Source: Polyangiaceae bacterium (GTDB taxonomy: Bacteria > Myxococcota_A > Polyangia > Polyangiales > Polyangiaceae). From it: 64,000 bases of DNA. The translations under genes and the position numbers were made by a program. The notes beneath the pieces were generated by a model. The model saw nothing but the letters and a program-made list of their open reading frames with translations, had not been told where the DNA came from and did no database searches. The stretch covers positions 1 through 64,000 of the forward strand of contig JAKLKA010000020.1 of assembly GCA_023150915.1 (NCBI GenBank), written 5' to 3'. Positions 1-8,900 of this stretch are shown piece after piece; within the stretch, counting starts at the first letter, position 1; the number at the start of each line of letters is the position of its first letter.

Positions 1-249
1 GAGGCTTCCATGACCGGCGCGCAGATGTTGATCGAACAGGGCAAGGCCGAAGGGCTCGCGAAAGGCCGAGCTGAGGGTGAGGCCAAGGGCAAGGCGGAGC
101 TCCTGCTTCGGCAGATGCGGCGGAAGTACGGGAGGGTCCCGGCCTGGGTGGCCAAGCGCCTGCGCGGCGCGGCCAGCGCCGATCTGGACCGCTGGGCCGA
201 GCGCGTGGTCACCGAGGCTTCCCTCGACGCGGTGTTCGAAGGTCGCTAG
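1..249 (+). CDS. Rpn-family PD-(D/E)XK nuclease/transposase, C-terminal fragment (cut by window edge)
   Basis: The reading frame is open from base 1 and closes at 249, so only the last ~82 codons are visible. The residues MTGAQMLIEQGKAEG followed by a KAEG/RAEG-type charged repeat and a KRLRGAAS-DLDRWAE tail match almost residue for residue the C-terminus of the complete gene at 55505-56479. In the Rpn (YhgA-like, PF04754) family this tail follows the nuclease domain, which here lies outside the window. The ATG at position 10 in the ORF track is internal, because the complete paralogue has the same Met inside the protein. The two copies point toward each other across the EPS locus. Confidence 0.8.
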   Translation, partial: EASMTGAQMLIEQGKAEGLAKGRAEGEAKGKAELLLRQMRRKYGRVPAWVAKRLRGAASADLDRWAERVVTEASLDAVFEGR

Positions 250-253
250 CCGG

Positions 254-1555
254 TCAGAGCCCGTACACCTTCGACCGATCGCCCGCCACGCCGCGCAGCG
301 CGTCGCGCGTGTCGACCACCAGCTTGGCTTCGCGCAGCAGGCGCTCGCGATCGAGGCGCTTGTGGTCGGTCACGACCACCACGCAGTCGTAGGGCGCGAA
401 GCTCGACGCGGGATCGACGCCGGCCATCTTCAGGCCCTCTTCGTCGAAGCTGGGCACGTGCGGGTCCATGTACGTGACCTCGGCGCCGCGCCCGATCAGA
501 TCGTGCATCACGTGGAAGGCGGGGCTCTCGCGCATGTCGTCCACGTCGCGCTTGTAGGCCACGCCGTAGATCAGCACCTTCGACCCCTTCACCGCCTTGC
601 GGTGGTCGTTCAGCGCCTCGGTGACGCGCTCGACCACGTAGGCCGGCATCGAGCTGTTGATGGTGTCGGCCAGCTCGATGAAGCGCGCCTGGTACTTCAG
701 CGTGCGGAGCTTCCACGACAGGTACAGGGGATCGATGGGGATGCAGTGCCCGCCCAGGCCCGGCCCCGGATAGAAGGGCATGAAGCCGAAGGGCTTGGTG
801 GCCGCGGCGCGGATCACCTCGAAGGGGTCGAGGCCCAGCCTGCGGCTCATCATCGCCACCTCGTTCACCAGGCCGATGTTCACTGCGCGGAAGGTGTTCT
901 CGAGCAGCTTCACCATCTCGGCGGCCTGGGTGCTCGAGACGGGCACCAGGGTGTCGATGATGTTCGAGTAGAGCTCCGTGGCCACGCGCAGGCACTCGGG
1001 CGTAGCCCCGCCGATCACCTTGGGCGTGTTCCGGGTCTTGTAGACCTCGTTGCCCGGATCGACGCGCTCGGGCGAGAACGCCACGAACACGTCCTTGCCC
1101 AGGACCGCGCCCTTCTCGGTGAGACGGGGCACCACCACCTCGTCCGTCGTCCCCGGGTAGGTCGTGCTCTCGAGCACGATCAGCATGCCCGGGTGCTGGT
1201 GCTTCACGATCTCGTCGGTGGCCGCGACGATGAAGCGCATGTCCGGATCTTTGGTCTTGTTGAGCGGCGTGGGCACGCACACGATCACCGCGTCGGCCTC
1301 GGCCAGGATGGCCGGGTCCGCGGTGGCCGCGAGCCGTCGCGCCTTCACGTGGGGCGCCAGATCGGCGGTGGGGACGTCCTGGATGTAGGACTCGCCGGCG
1401 TTGAGGAGGCGGACCTTCTCGCGGTCGTAGTCCAGGCCCGTGACCCGGAAGCCTGAGCGGGCGAGCTCGGCCACCAGGGGCAGGCCGACGTAGCCGATGC
1501 CCACGACGACGACGTGGGCGGATTTCTGCGCGATCTTATCGGAAAGGGTGGCCAT
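254..1555 (-). CDS. UDP-glucose/GDP-mannose dehydrogenase family, WbpA-like UDP-GlcNAc 6-dehydrogenase
   Basis: This 433-aa protein has the full architecture of nucleotide-sugar 6-dehydrogenases. There is an N-terminal NAD-binding fold with GIGYVG at residues 19-24, a central helix with EMVKLLENTFRAVN, and the catalytic loop GPGLGGHCIPIDP with the nucleophilic Cys at 271. A C-terminal UDP-binding domain with YGVAYKRDVDDMRESP completes it. Enzymes of this group oxidise C6 of a UDP-sugar to the uronic acid using 2 NAD+. The GGHCIPIDP loop and length resemble WbpA-type enzymes acting on UDP-GlcNAc more than plain UDP-glucose dehydrogenase, but substrate is inferred. It would supply an acidic sugar, consistent with the heparinase-family lyase and amidotransferases further on. 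It is transcribed away from the FkbM gene. Confidence 0.9.
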   Translation of the reverse strand: MATLSDKIAQKSAHVVVVGIGYVGLPLVAELARSGFRVTGLDYDREKVRLLNAGESYIQDVPTADLAPHVKARRLAATADPAILAEADAVIVCVPTPLNKTKDPDMRFIVAATDEIVKHQHPGMLIVLESTTYPGTTDEVVVPRLTEKGAVLGKDVFVAFSPERVDPGNEVYKTRNTPKVIGGATPECLRVATELYSNIIDTLVPVSSTQAAEMVKLLENTFRAVNIGLVNEVAMMSRRLGLDPFEVIRAAATKPFGFMPFYPGPGLGGHCIPIDPLYLSWKLRTLKYQARFIELADTINSSMPAYVVERVTEALNDHRKAVKGSKVLIYGVAYKRDVDDMRESPAFHVMHDLIGRGAEVTYMDPHVPSFDEEGLKMAGVDPASSFAPYDCVVVVTDHKRLDRERLLREAKLVVDTRDALRGVAGDRSKVYGL

Positions 1556-1766
1556 GGCGTTTCCCCGGCGCGGGAGGGCGCGGACTTTACGAGAATCGGG
1601 CTTTGGATGCCAGGGCGAGGGTGGGGGTTCAGGGCTCGAGAGCGTCCGCGAATGGCGTCAAACCGCTGTGTGTCATAGCCGAGCGCCCAAGGCCACCCGC
1701 CGAAGGGGCGAAAGACCGCAACGTCGGCTGTGGGCGTGCTACTGACCCGTTCTGAGGTCCGCCGGC
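1556..1766. promoter_or_regulatory. divergent intergenic region between dehydrogenase and FkbM gene
   Basis: This 211-bp gap separates two divergently transcribed genes and must carry their promoters. I could not pick a convincing -35/-10 pair or operator by eye. Small ORFs of the track here have no coding character. Confidence 0.35.
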
Positions 1767-2480
1767 TTGAGGTTTCGGCATCTCGTTTCCAAGCTCTGCC
1801 CAACCGGCACGGCGCTTCCGGTCCTCGCAGGGCCGCTGCGCGGCGCGAAGTGGATCGTGGGAGCCGCAAGCGGAGCTGGAAAAGGGATGTCCGTCTTGGT
1901 CAACCAAGCCGAACCGAGGCTGCTCGCCGTGGCGAGGAGCTGGTTGACGCCTGCGAGCGTGTCGCTCGACTTGGGAGCCAACGTCGGCCTATATACGCTG
2001 CTTTTCGCGCGATACGGCGCGCACGTGCACGCCTTCGAGCCGGTCCCTCGTAACATCGCCTACCTGTTCCGCCACTGCGAGCTGAACCGCGCGAGCAACG
2101 TCACCATCTTGCCTTGGGCTGTTTCGGATCACCTCGACCTGGCCAGATTCCAGATCGGGCGCTCCAACGCTCTGGGGCGCCTGAGCGAAGCCGGCAACCT
2201 CCCCGTTGTCTCGATGAGCCTCGACAAGTACGCGAGGGCGATGGACCGCACGCCTAACCTGCTGAAGATCGACGTGGAGGGTGCCGAGGAGCGCGTGCTC
2301 GAAGGTGGAAGGTACCTACTGTATGAGGCTCGTCCGAAGATCCTGCTCTCGGTTCACGGGCCAGCGGCGCGGGCAGCGTGCCAGCGCCTGCTGGGAGAAC
2401 ATGGCTATCGCCTAACGCCCCTCGACAACCCCAACGCCGGCGAGGCGAAAAACTTCGCCTGCTTGCCAAGCTCAAGCTGA
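1767..2480 (+). CDS. FkbM-family SAM-dependent methyltransferase
   Basis: The 237-aa product carries the FkbM signature: SLDLGANVGLYTLL as SAM motif I, HAFEPVPRN as motif II and LLKIDVEGAEERVLEG near the C-terminus. Members O-methylate sugars or secondary metabolites. The only in-frame upstream start is TTG at 1767, because a stop lies at 1743-1745; an internal ATG (Met41, before SVLVNQ) would still keep the whole fold. The gene ends 8 bp from the end of the convergent lasso precursor gene. It may decorate the polysaccharide, or less likely the peptide; the sequence does not decide. Confidence 0.85.
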   Translation: MRFRHLVSKLCPTGTALPVLAGPLRGAKWIVGAASGAGKGMSVLVNQAEPRLLAVARSWLTPASVSLDLGANVGLYTLLFARYGAHVHAFEPVPRNIAYLFRHCELNRASNVTILPWAVSDHLDLARFQIGRSNALGRLSEAGNLPVVSMSLDKYARAMDRTPNLLKIDVEGAEERVLEGGRYLLYEARPKILLSVHGPAARAACQRLLGEHGYRLTPLDNPNAGEAKNFACLPSSS

Positions 2481-2488
2481 GGCGACTC

Positions 2489-2656
2489 TCAGGAGTCCGG
2501 TCCGCCGCCAGCCAGATCAGACTCGCCTCCACCCCCGTGAGTGAGGTCTCGCAGCGAGCCCAACTCCACCAGTCGAGGCGCCTCGTAGCCGCGGGGCTCA
2601 GGCGTCCGCTCGGGGTTCTGGTCGATCGGCTTGTTGGGCTCATGCCCATGTGACAT
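2489..2656 (-). CDS. lasso-peptide-type RiPP precursor (55 aa), absent from the ORF track
   Basis: Reading the minus strand from an ATG at 2656 gives a 55-residue peptide ending at TGA 2489-2491. Residues 24-39 read YEAPRLVELGSLRDLT, an exact match to the lasso leader pattern YxxPxLxxxGxxxxxT, with Tyr24, Pro27, Leu29, Gly33 and Thr39. Lasso leaders place Thr at -2, so the leader would be residues 1-40 (ending TH) and the core GGGGESDLAGGGPDS. Gly1 can supply the amine and Asp7 the carboxylate for a seven-residue ring. A strong Shine-Dalgarno (GAGGGAG, 7 nt before the ATG) lies inside the end of the cyclase gene, and the two genes overlap by 17 nt. The peptide sits last in a B1-B2-kinase-C-A operon. 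The competing ORF at 2254-2649 in another frame has no recognisable features. Whether the product is truly threaded is unknown. Confidence 0.88.
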   Translation of the reverse strand: MSHGHEPNKPIDQNPERTPEPRGYEAPRLVELGSLRDLTHGGGGESDLAGGGPDS

Positions 2657-4337
2657 GGCGGGACTCCCTCTGCACCCCTCTACAGGTGCGGACGGCAGAG
2701 ATGATATTCAACAGAACTCTCAGGCGCAACGCATCTCTTGCGGCAAGCGCAGCCGGGGCGCGTTCGAGCCAGTCATCTCTCACGATTCCGGCTAGCTCCG
2801 GCGGCAGAGGCTCGCTCCAGTCCAGGTCTTGGGCAGGGTCGTGCCAGACGTGTTTGGGGGTCTCGGAGCAATGGCGGGGGACGACCCCCCGGAACGCCGC
2901 TCGAACCAAGCGTTTAGGCTCCGCATTCGTCAGCTCGAGGGGGTCGCAGCGGTACGCGAGCTCGATGACCTCACGGTTGAAGAAGGGGAAATAGCGCCGA
3001 ATCCCCAGGCCGCTGCACACCTCCCAGTTCTGCACCGTCGCCACGCCGGTGTGCAGGACTCGGTGGGTCAGGTAGGGGCGGTCGGATCGCGACTTGGCGA
3101 AGGCGGCTTGCTCGGCTCGTGCTTGGTCTCGGTACTCCGCTGCCGCGGCCCTCGCCAGGAAGCTCGGCGGCGTCAGGCTGCTCAACAGCGGCGCCCGGCG
3201 GAATGTGCGCCGCAGTCGGAAGCTGGACCAGAACCGAATCGCACCCGTCCGCGGGAGCGCCTTCGGGTACGCAAGAGCGGCCGAGCGTGGACTTGCGGAC
3301 GATGCCCAATCGAACAGGGCGGGGCCTCCCCCCAAGTGCTCGTCACAGCCTTCTCCCCCGAAGAGGCAGCCCAGCGGCTCAGCCTGAGCGATCGCGGGCA
3401 GCAGGCACAAGACCGGGTGCGCCACGGTCCAAACAACCACCGGAGCACCGCGGAGATACTCCATCCGGCGCGACGGGGAGATCTCCCTCTCCCAGGTCCG
3501 GCGCGCATGCGGTCCAATCTCCGCGCGCAGCCTGGCGAGGCGCGTGCTGACCCAGTCCAGCGCCGCGCCGGGAGGCGGCACCAGTGTCAGCGTGCTGAAG
3601 TCGAGCCCCAACGGACCCGCGGTCAGGGAGGCGAGGACGGACGAGTCGAAACCTCCGCTGAGGGCGAGGAGGTTCTTCCCGGAAGCGTCGAGCGTTCGCT
3701 GCAGGCCGTCGAGGACAACCCTCCGCAGCTCAGCGGCGTGATCCTCGAAGGTGACGTTGGCGGACTCCCTCGACGGGGGCACCCACCATTTCGTGGATCT
3801 CAGCGCGCCGCCCTTCGTCCACCGCAACACGCTGCCGCTCGCGAGCAGCTCCACTGAGGCGAGTGGGGTTCGCCCCGCGGGGGGCATGAATGCCAGTCTG
3901 CTCAGGACGGCGAGGGCGAGAGGGTCCAATCGCGGCTCTTCCGGCATGAACCGAGCGAGATCGGTCAGCCGGCTCGAGACACCGAGCATGGCGCGGCCGT
4001 GCCAGACGAACAACGGCGATGTTCCAACCGCGGCCCTCACGAAGTGCGCTTCGTTCGGTGATCGAAACCACGCGAACGTGAAGTCGCCCGGCAACGCGCG
4101 CAGCGAGCCCTCCAGCGTTCGCTGCCCCAGCTCGGACGTCGTAACGCCTGCCAATCGCTCCGCGCCCTCGACGAAGAAGACGGAGTCGCGGCGCGCGCGC
4201 AGTGAGCCGCCAGAGTGCGCGACGACCCAGCTATCGCCACGCCTCTCGACGTGATCGAAGACCCCTGAGGCGAGGAGCTTCGCTTCGAGCTCGCCGAGCG
4301 CCGCTGAATCGGGGGAGTGGAAGGCCAGGAGTCTCAT
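2640..4337 (-). CDS. asparagine-synthetase-like lasso cyclase (C protein)
   Basis: The start is ATG 4337, which overlaps the kinase stop (ATGA) and gives 565 aa; the ORF-track start at 4481 would run into the kinase gene. The C-terminal half carries the ATP pyrophosphatase PP-loop SGGFDSS (residues 227-233), used to adenylate a side-chain carboxylate. The N-terminal half resembles a class II glutaminase fold but begins MRLLAF, so it lacks the Cys2 needed to release ammonia. That loss is typical of lasso C enzymes such as McjC, which close a macrolactam instead of making asparagine. Its place between kinase and precursor supports this assignment. Two other asparagine-synthase genes in the window (27925, 38976) keep Cys2 and probably act on sugars. 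Confidence 0.88.
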   Translation of the reverse strand: MRLLAFHSPDSAALGELEAKLLASGVFDHVERRGDSWVVAHSGGSLRARRDSVFFVEGAERLAGVTTSELGQRTLEGSLRALPGDFTFAWFRSPNEAHFVRAAVGTSPLFVWHGRAMLGVSSRLTDLARFMPEEPRLDPLALAVLSRLAFMPPAGRTPLASVELLASGSVLRWTKGGALRSTKWWVPPSRESANVTFEDHAAELRRVVLDGLQRTLDASGKNLLALSGGFDSSVLASLTAGPLGLDFSTLTLVPPPGAALDWVSTRLARLRAEIGPHARRTWEREISPSRRMEYLRGAPVVVWTVAHPVLCLLPAIAQAEPLGCLFGGEGCDEHLGGGPALFDWASSASPRSAALAYPKALPRTGAIRFWSSFRLRRTFRRAPLLSSLTPPSFLARAAAAEYRDQARAEQAAFAKSRSDRPYLTHRVLHTGVATVQNWEVCSGLGIRRYFPFFNREVIELAYRCDPLELTNAEPKRLVRAAFRGVVPRHCSETPKHVWHDPAQDLDWSEPLPPELAGIVRDDWLERAPAALAARDALRLRVLLNIISAVRTCRGVQRESRHVTWA

Positions 4338-5230
4338 CGGCCTCGCAACACGTCGAGCAGCGCGTGCGACGCGGATTCGTCGAAGGCGAGGCGGGGTAGA
4401 TCGGCACGGTAGACTGGAATCGATCGCGCCAGCGATGCGAGCTGAGCGTGAAGGCGCGAAAGGACCTCGCGGTCCGTCCACTCCGGAACCCGTGACGCCG
4501 CCAACAGCGACCGGACCGCTTCGACTCCACGCAGCCTCAGAAGCGCGGGCGTTCGTCTGCCCACATCGAACCTCGGGATCACGATCGTATCAAGGGGGTC
4601 AGCGGTCGCGTTCCCACCGGGTGGCGACAGTGCCAACCGGCCGTCGTGCGTCTCCTCCGCATCCCAGGTCGGCAGAGCCTCGGCGATCTCCCGCACGCGC
4701 TCTCGAAGCCGGAGGCGCGCGGTTCCAGTGAAACAACGTAGACCAGTCTGATCGATGGCGACGCGGAGCACGTCGTCCGCGACCAGCCGAGCTCCGCTCA
4801 GGCACATCAGGGCTGCGAGTGTGGTCTTGCCAGCGCCAGAGGCACCGACGAAAGCCACAGTTCGGCCATCCAGAGAAACGGCGCTCGCGTGGAGGGGTAG
4901 GTCCCCTCGGGCGTTCAGTACGACCGAGAGCGCGAGTCCCTCGACCACGGCGCTGATTTGCTCGGTAGTCGGAGTGCGCTCGAACACGTCGATCCGGTCG
5001 GGTCCCACGGCGAAGGTCGCAACGTCCGGCACATCGACCGTGAACCCGGTGGGCGCCCGATGGATGGTGAAGCCCGATGAACCCGACCGACCTCCCACGC
5101 TGTCGGACTGCGACACGGGTTCGACCGCGGTCTTCGCGACGCGAACGTCGATCCGACTGGCGGACGGCTCCCAACCCGCGAGCGCGTAGTCCGACAGAAT
5201 CTCGAGCCCGTGCAGCGCGACGCGATGCAT
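4334..5230 (-). CDS. HPrK-like kinase of the lasso cluster
   Basis: This 298-aa protein has the HPr kinase/phosphorylase-like core: LHASAV at residues 113-118, P-loop GASGAGKT at 129-136 and ARLVADDVLRV around 147-157. It lacks the long regulatory N-terminus of true HprK and no HPr/PTS gene is nearby. In paeninodin-type lasso pathways (PadeK, ThcoK) this family phosphorylates the C-terminal Ser of the precursor. The precursor here does end in Ser, which makes phosphorylation of that residue the obvious prediction. The gene follows B2 by 18 bp with a GGAG element upstream, and its stop overlaps the start of the cyclase gene (ATGA), so translation is probably coupled. Confidence 0.85.
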   Translation of the reverse strand: MHRVALHGLEILSDYALAGWEPSASRIDVRVAKTAVEPVSQSDSVGGRSGSSGFTIHRAPTGFTVDVPDVATFAVGPDRIDVFERTPTTEQISAVVEGLALSVVLNARGDLPLHASAVSLDGRTVAFVGASGAGKTTLAALMCLSGARLVADDVLRVAIDQTGLRCFTGTARLRLRERVREIAEALPTWDAEETHDGRLALSPPGGNATADPLDTIVIPRFDVGRRTPALLRLRGVEAVRSLLAASRVPEWTDREVLSRLHAQLASLARSIPVYRADLPRLAFDESASHALLDVLRGR

Positions 5231-5248
5231 CTCCAGCCGCTCCGGAAC

Positions 5249-5614
5249 TCAGCTCAGTGCTTGGTACTCGCCATGGCTCGGCTCGCCGACAGGTGTCCCC
5301 TCGATCTCGATCCAGGCGTGCGCGACGATTCCATCACCTCGCCGTCGCACGCCGATTCGAAGCACGGGACCGTGCTCTCGGAGCAATGCCCCGAGCACGA
5401 GAGACCGCCGCAAGCAGCGCCCCCGCCGTGGCCAGACGCCGAGCACGCGGTCGGTTGCTGCGACGACCCCGTGGACCTCGCGGGATGGCGGGCCGCTCGA
5501 TGCCGTCGGCGTCGTGCCCAGCCCAAGCCACCGAGACAGCCGATTCACTGACACCACGCGCAACCCCGTCTCTACCAGGACGCCAAGGCAGGCAGCTTGC
5601 AGGTGCTCGAACAT
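5249..5614 (-). CDS. lasso B2 leader peptidase (transglutaminase-like core, PF13471 type)
   Basis: The 121-aa protein contains the compact transglutaminase-like protease pattern of lasso B2/McjB C-terminal domains: GRCLRRSLVLGALLREHG with catalytic Cys67, then GIVAHAWIEIEG with His99. The third acidic residue of the triad is probably a Glu in the IEIEG segment, where Asp is more usual. B2 enzymes cut the leader after Thr-X, releasing the core for cyclisation. The stop of the PqqD gene overlaps the ATG start (TGATG); a GTG one codon upstream (5617) is an alternative. At about 120 residues it is a stand-alone B2, with the recognition domain encoded separately, as in most non-proteusin lasso systems. 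Confidence 0.87.
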   Translation of the reverse strand: MFEHLQAACLGVLVETGLRVVSVNRLSRWLGLGTTPTASSGPPSREVHGVVAATDRVLGVWPRRGRCLRRSLVLGALLREHGPVLRIGVRRRGDGIVAHAWIEIEGTPVGEPSHGEYQALS

Positions 5615-5910
5615 CACTTTGGTTCGTCCGGTACCAAGAGGCCGCGTCGCGTCAACTCGTTGACGAGCGCAGATAGATCCCGCGCAACGGTCTCCTCGTC
5701 GACACCGAATTCGGTCGCTACCACAGATATGATGCGCGGCGCGCTTGCAGATTCACTCAGAAGCTGCCACATGCGCGTGCCCGTTGGGTTCAGTCCGAAA
5801 TACCTTCCACTTTCCAGGTGCAAGAGCACCGCCTCGCCGTCCACCACCTCACTCAGCACGCCGGGCGGCACTGTGAAGCCGCACGGTTGGTGTGAGTGGG
5901 GCGCTGTCAT
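5614..5910 (-). CDS. PqqD-like RiPP recognition element (lasso B1)
   Basis: The 98-aa protein is a full-length PqqD-fold domain: VVDGEAVLLHLESGRYFGLNPTGTRMWQLL forms the beta sheet and first helix, and the second half gives FGVDEETVARDLSALVNELTRRGLL. Such RiPP recognition elements bind the leader, in lasso systems through the YxxPxLxxxG motif seen in the precursor at 2489. It is the first gene of the operon. Its ATG is preceded by a GAGAG Shine-Dalgarno-like element. A similar peptide-chaperone family is annotated beside HprK-like kinases in polysaccharide loci, which fits this context. Confidence 0.9.
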   Translation of the reverse strand: MTAPHSHQPCGFTVPPGVLSEVVDGEAVLLHLESGRYFGLNPTGTRMWQLLSESASAPRIISVVATEFGVDEETVARDLSALVNELTRRGLLVPDEPK

Positions 5911-5938
5911 TGGCGCTCTCTAGCACCTTCGGCAGCCG

Positions 5939-5966
5939 TAGACACGCGAGGCGCACTAGCTATACT
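5939..5966 (+). promoter_or_regulatory. putative sigma70-type promoter for the FG-GAP lipoprotein operon
   Basis: TAGACA at 5939-5944 and TATACT at 5961-5966 are separated by 16 bp, each a 5/6 match to the consensus hexamers. The downstream gene starts 30 bp later with a GGGGAG Shine-Dalgarno 6 nt before ATG 5996. The same 85-bp gap must also hold the leftward promoter for the lasso operon, for which I see only a weak TATAGC. Confidence 0.5.
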
Positions 5967-5995
5967 GCACTGGGTTTTCGTCTGGGGAGTTCTTC

Positions 5996-8900
5996 ATGAG
6001 AAATAGCGCGTTCTTGGCCTGCTTCGCGGTTGCCATGTCTTTCGGTTTCGCCACGGGTTGCGGAGATGGGGAAGAAGGGGGCAGTGGCGGTAGTGGGACT
6101 GGTGGCACAGGCGGGACCGGCGGAGACGGCGGCAAGTGCCCGAACCTGAGCTTCACGGCCCCGACGTCAGGGACCAAGCTCGGCGCCGGCGCCGACAAGG
6201 ACGGCGACTGTTCCAACGGTATTCAGGTCGACGTCGCGGTGTCGACCAGCGCCAAGGACGGCGCTGCGGCGACTCTGCGCGCCGACGGACAGTCCGTCGG
6301 AACCGCTACAGCCGCTGGCTCGAAGCTCCTGTTCAAGGACGTGCAGCTGGCGTCCTCAGGGTCCACGACGCTCGAAGTCGAGCTCGATGACGACCCGTCG
6401 TGCACGGCGACCATCGACGTCACTTCGGAGTGCGGGGGCGCGGCGTGCGAGATCAGCAAGCCGGTCGTGAGCGCTACTCATCCCGAGCTGAATGGCGTGC
6501 CGGTCGCGGAGGGTGGCGACCGGGTCAGCGCCCCTGGGCAGGACTACCAAGTCGCGTTCGAGGTCAAGACGACCATCGAAGACGGACAGCCCGTGACCCT
6601 GACCGTCGATGGGAAGGCACAAGCCGCCGTCGCGCTGGCTCAGGGCGGGACCGCGAAGTTCGCCGGTGTCACGCTGGTCCCGGATGGGGACCACGAGGTC
6701 TCAGCGACCTGCGCGCCGAAGGTCGGCTCGAATGGCACGAGCGCCAAGGTGAAGCTGCCGGTCGATACGACGCCACCTGATCTCGTCAACGCGACCCCAG
6801 TCGACGATACGTTCATCGGCCCGACGGAGGACGTGAACCCCTCCAAGACCGGACTGCAGTTCAAGGTTTGTGGTGAATCGACCGCCGCAGATGCGGTGGA
6901 CCTGCCTGCGTCCCTCGGTGCAGGCAAGGACAACTTCTGCGTGGCCATCGGAACGGCCTCGCCCCAGTGCAGCGCGGCCCAGGCCGGCGCAGTTGGTGGA
7001 AAGAACGGCGGCTGCGTCGAGCTCGACTGCCCCGGTGGAGCGCCCTTCGACCTGAACGTCACCCTCAAGGACGACGCCGGGAACCCGACGATCAAGTCGC
7101 TCAAGGGGATTCGATGCGCGTCGTCGCTCCCCGGCGTTCAAATCATCGAGCCGGTAGACGGGACGGGCTCCGACGTCTCGAAGCACATCCTCGCCGCGAC
7201 GGCGACCCAGGTTCGAAAGGACCAGGACGGGACCAAGGCGGGCGCACAGTATTCCGTGACAGCCTGCTCTAACGTTGCGGGTACCGGGACTCTCCGGGCA
7301 GGAATCAGTGGAAGCACACTCACTGTGGTTGCCAGCAACGTGGCCACGGCTCCCGCGCAGGCGTCGGACAACTGCCCCGCCGGCTACGGCCACGTCGTGA
7401 AGTTCACGAATGCCGACCTTCCGGACAGCACGGTCACGACGGACGGGAAGAACGCACTCGTCGCGGGGACCGAGCTCGAGGTCGAGGTGACCGACGTGAG
7501 CACCGCGAAGGGCAAGAGCCCGGCCGTGAAGGTGTGGGTCGATTCGACAGCGCCGAACATTTATGCGTGGGTGCCGGCCGACCTGTGCGGGAAGCTGTTC
7601 CAGAGCCCGACCGACGTCACGCAGAACGTCGTGTTCGGTTCCACGAACTCTCCGGTAGCGCTCACGGTGACGAGCAACGGCACTCCCGCGAACTACACGG
7701 AGACGAGCTGGGCGAATGGCTTCAGTACGTTCAACAACGTCACTTTCAAGGTCGGCTCCAATGACATCGCGGCGACCACGACAGAGCCGTCTGGGAACAC
7801 CGCGGCGCTGAAGACTCCCTGTGCCGCGATGGTGGGCAATCCCCCAGTCGTGACCTGGACGGCTCCGACCCAGTCGAGCGCGTTGAATGCGTCAACGGAC
7901 GGGGACGGCGGAACGGCGGGCTGGCAAGGGGCGGTCTCGGTGCAGACCGACATCGGCGGCTCCGGCGCGACGGTCACCTTCACGGTGACGTGCGGCGCGA
8001 CGGAAACGACGCTCGGAACCGCGAACGTGAATGCCTCCGGAGTCGCGTCGCTCGCCAACGTCACCCTGCCGGAGTGTGGTTCTGCGACGCTCAAGGCGAC
8101 GACGAGCTCGGTAGCAGGGAAGGGTGTCGGTACCTCCTCGTTGGCCAACAAGGTTGTTGACACCGTGGCCCCCAGCGCTGCCACGGGGATCACCGCAACC
8201 GTCAAGGACCGCCGTGCCACGAGCTTCACCCTTTCCTGGACGGCTCCGGGCGACGGGTCAGCGACGGTCGCGGGCTACGACATTCGCGTGTCCAAGTCGC
8301 CCATCACGGCCGGCAACTTCTCTGCTGCCGAAGCCGTCACCTACTCGGGCACGCCGAAGGCCGCGGGGCAAGTCGAGACGCTGACGGTGAACGGCCGGGT
8401 GATCGAAACGGGCTACTACTTTGCTGTCGCGGCCATCGATGCGGGTGGCAACAAGGGGACCATCGCAGCTACCGCGAGCGCAGCCAAGGCCACCTTCAAC
8501 CAGACGATCCTGTCGGGTGGGACCGGCGAACGGATGGGCTTCAGAGTCGACGGGGCGTCCAGCATCAATGGCGACTCGTTGTCGGATCTGATCGTTGGCA
8601 CCGCGGGCCAGAACAAGGCCTACGCTTGGTTCGGCTCGGCCACCGGGTACGCGACGGCTCCGTCTATCACCTTTACAGGCGCCTCCGGCACCTCATTTGG
8701 GATCGCGGCGACTCCTGTCGGTGACATCGACGGTGATGGCTTGGTCGATGTCGCCATCGGCGCGTCGGCGGACGCGGGCCGAGGGCGCGTGTACGTCTTC
8801 AAGGGCCGCGCCAACTGGGCGGCGTCTTACTCCCAGGCCCAAGCCGACTACGTCATTGACGTCGATCCCGTCGCGGACTCGAAGTTCACGGCGTCGAGCT

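Noticed and set aside
77-1456. 459-aa plus-strand ORF
   Set aside because: Antisense shadow of the nucleotide-sugar dehydrogenase; His/Gly-rich composition typical of high-GC antisense frames.
2254-2649. 131-aa ORF covering the precursor region in another frame
   Set aside because: No recognisable domain, overlaps the FkbM gene antisense, while the 55-aa frame has the leader motif and a ribosome site.
4338-4481. N-terminal extension of the lasso cyclase (track start 4481)
   Set aside because: It would overlap the kinase gene by 148 bp; ATG 4337 gives the ATGA overlap.
2640-5910. Alternative reading as a PTS-type HPr/HprK regulatory module
   Set aside because: No HPr or PTS gene; the kinase lacks the HprK N-terminal domain and lies among lasso genes with a matching precursor.
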